64,000 nt of DNA, taken from the NCBI RefSeq assembly GCF_000013565.1, contig NC_007801.1:1-64000 (forward strand). Reading direction: 5' to 3'. Each line of letters starts with the position of its first letter. Position 1 is the first letter of the stretch. Positions 63,905 through 64,000 of the stretch are shown here, in pieces. The position numbers and the translations under genes are program-made. The stretch is from Jannaschia sp. CCS1 (GTDB lineage Bacteria > Pseudomonadota > Alphaproteobacteria > Rhodobacterales > Rhodobacteraceae). A model generated the notes under the pieces. That model saw only the letters and a program-made list of their open reading frames with translations. It was not told where the DNA came from and did no database searches.

Positions 63905-64000
63905 TGGGAGGGTCCTCAACCTGCATGAACCCTCTATAGCAAGGGCATACTCCTGCCGTAAACTGCTGCGGTGTATGGTTGATGAAGCAATCTGCCCTTG

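Overview
The window reads as about 64 kb of an extrachromosomal replicon (plasmid or chromid) from an alphaproteobacterium of the Rhodobacteraceae/Roseobacter type. The evidence is an RPA-family RepA initiator divergent from a parA-parB pair, three iterons between them, Ti-plasmid-like traD/traC/traA genes, roseobacter-style GC-rich codon use and a spike-base protein of the Rhodobacter GTA family. The ends do not show whether the replicon is complete.

Most of the window is an exopolysaccharide (EPS) biosynthesis and export locus of Wzx/Wzy type, so the replicon resembles the 'biofilm plasmids' known from roseobacters. At 0.1-6.9 kb are GDP-mannose genes (manC, a phosphomannomutase), a tyrosine phosphatase, an LpxL-type acyltransferase and a secreted CAP-DUF4214 protein. 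At 16.4-25.4 kb are a PQQ-type sugar dehydrogenase fused to cytochrome c and a leftward set holding the initiating sugar transferase, a TPR lipoprotein, the outer-membrane export protein, an outer-membrane barrel, a rhomboid protease and a second CAP protein. At 26.0-30.5 kb are an XrtA/PEP-CTERM-type AAA ATPase, a GumC/Wzz chain-length protein, a CpsD-like tyrosine-kinase protein and a glycosyltransferase. At 30.5-49.9 kb are the sugar and assembly genes: a full GDP-D-glycero-D-manno-heptose gene set (gmhA, hddA, hddC, gmhB), two sugar epimerases, an FkbM methyltransferase, several glycosyltransferases, a HAD-UbiA fusion with two GT-C-like membrane proteins, a Wzx flippase, a Wzy-like polymerase and a WecG-type transferase.

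At 50.2-54.4 kb is a tightly overlapping four-gene operon: a small GTA/phage spike-base-like protein, an Ig-like protein, a lectin-like protein and a beta-helix protein, none with a clear signal peptide. It looks like a phage- or GTA-derived spike module sitting in an EPS locus and is the most unusual system here. It is followed by a 1059-residue beta-helix lipoprotein that may act on the polysaccharide.

At 58.1-61.9 kb is the replication and partition module: parB, parA, an AT-rich iteron origin and repA. The palindrome TTTCGCATGCGAAA occurs just after the spike operon, just after parB and inside repA, with a shorter form at 1.7 kb; it is a candidate ParB centromere. A GMC oxidoreductase with a small signal-bearing partner closes the window.

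The 6.9-16.4 kb block interrupts the EPS locus and is made of mobile-element pieces: a broken DUF3768 gene, a ParB-DUF736 chimera, a ParDE toxin-antitoxin pair, an integrase remnant, traD-traC, a recognisable oriT, the traA relaxase, an AlpA regulator, an ArdC-like peptidase fragment, an H-NS protein and a frameshifted IS30 element. The coupling protein gene traG is absent.
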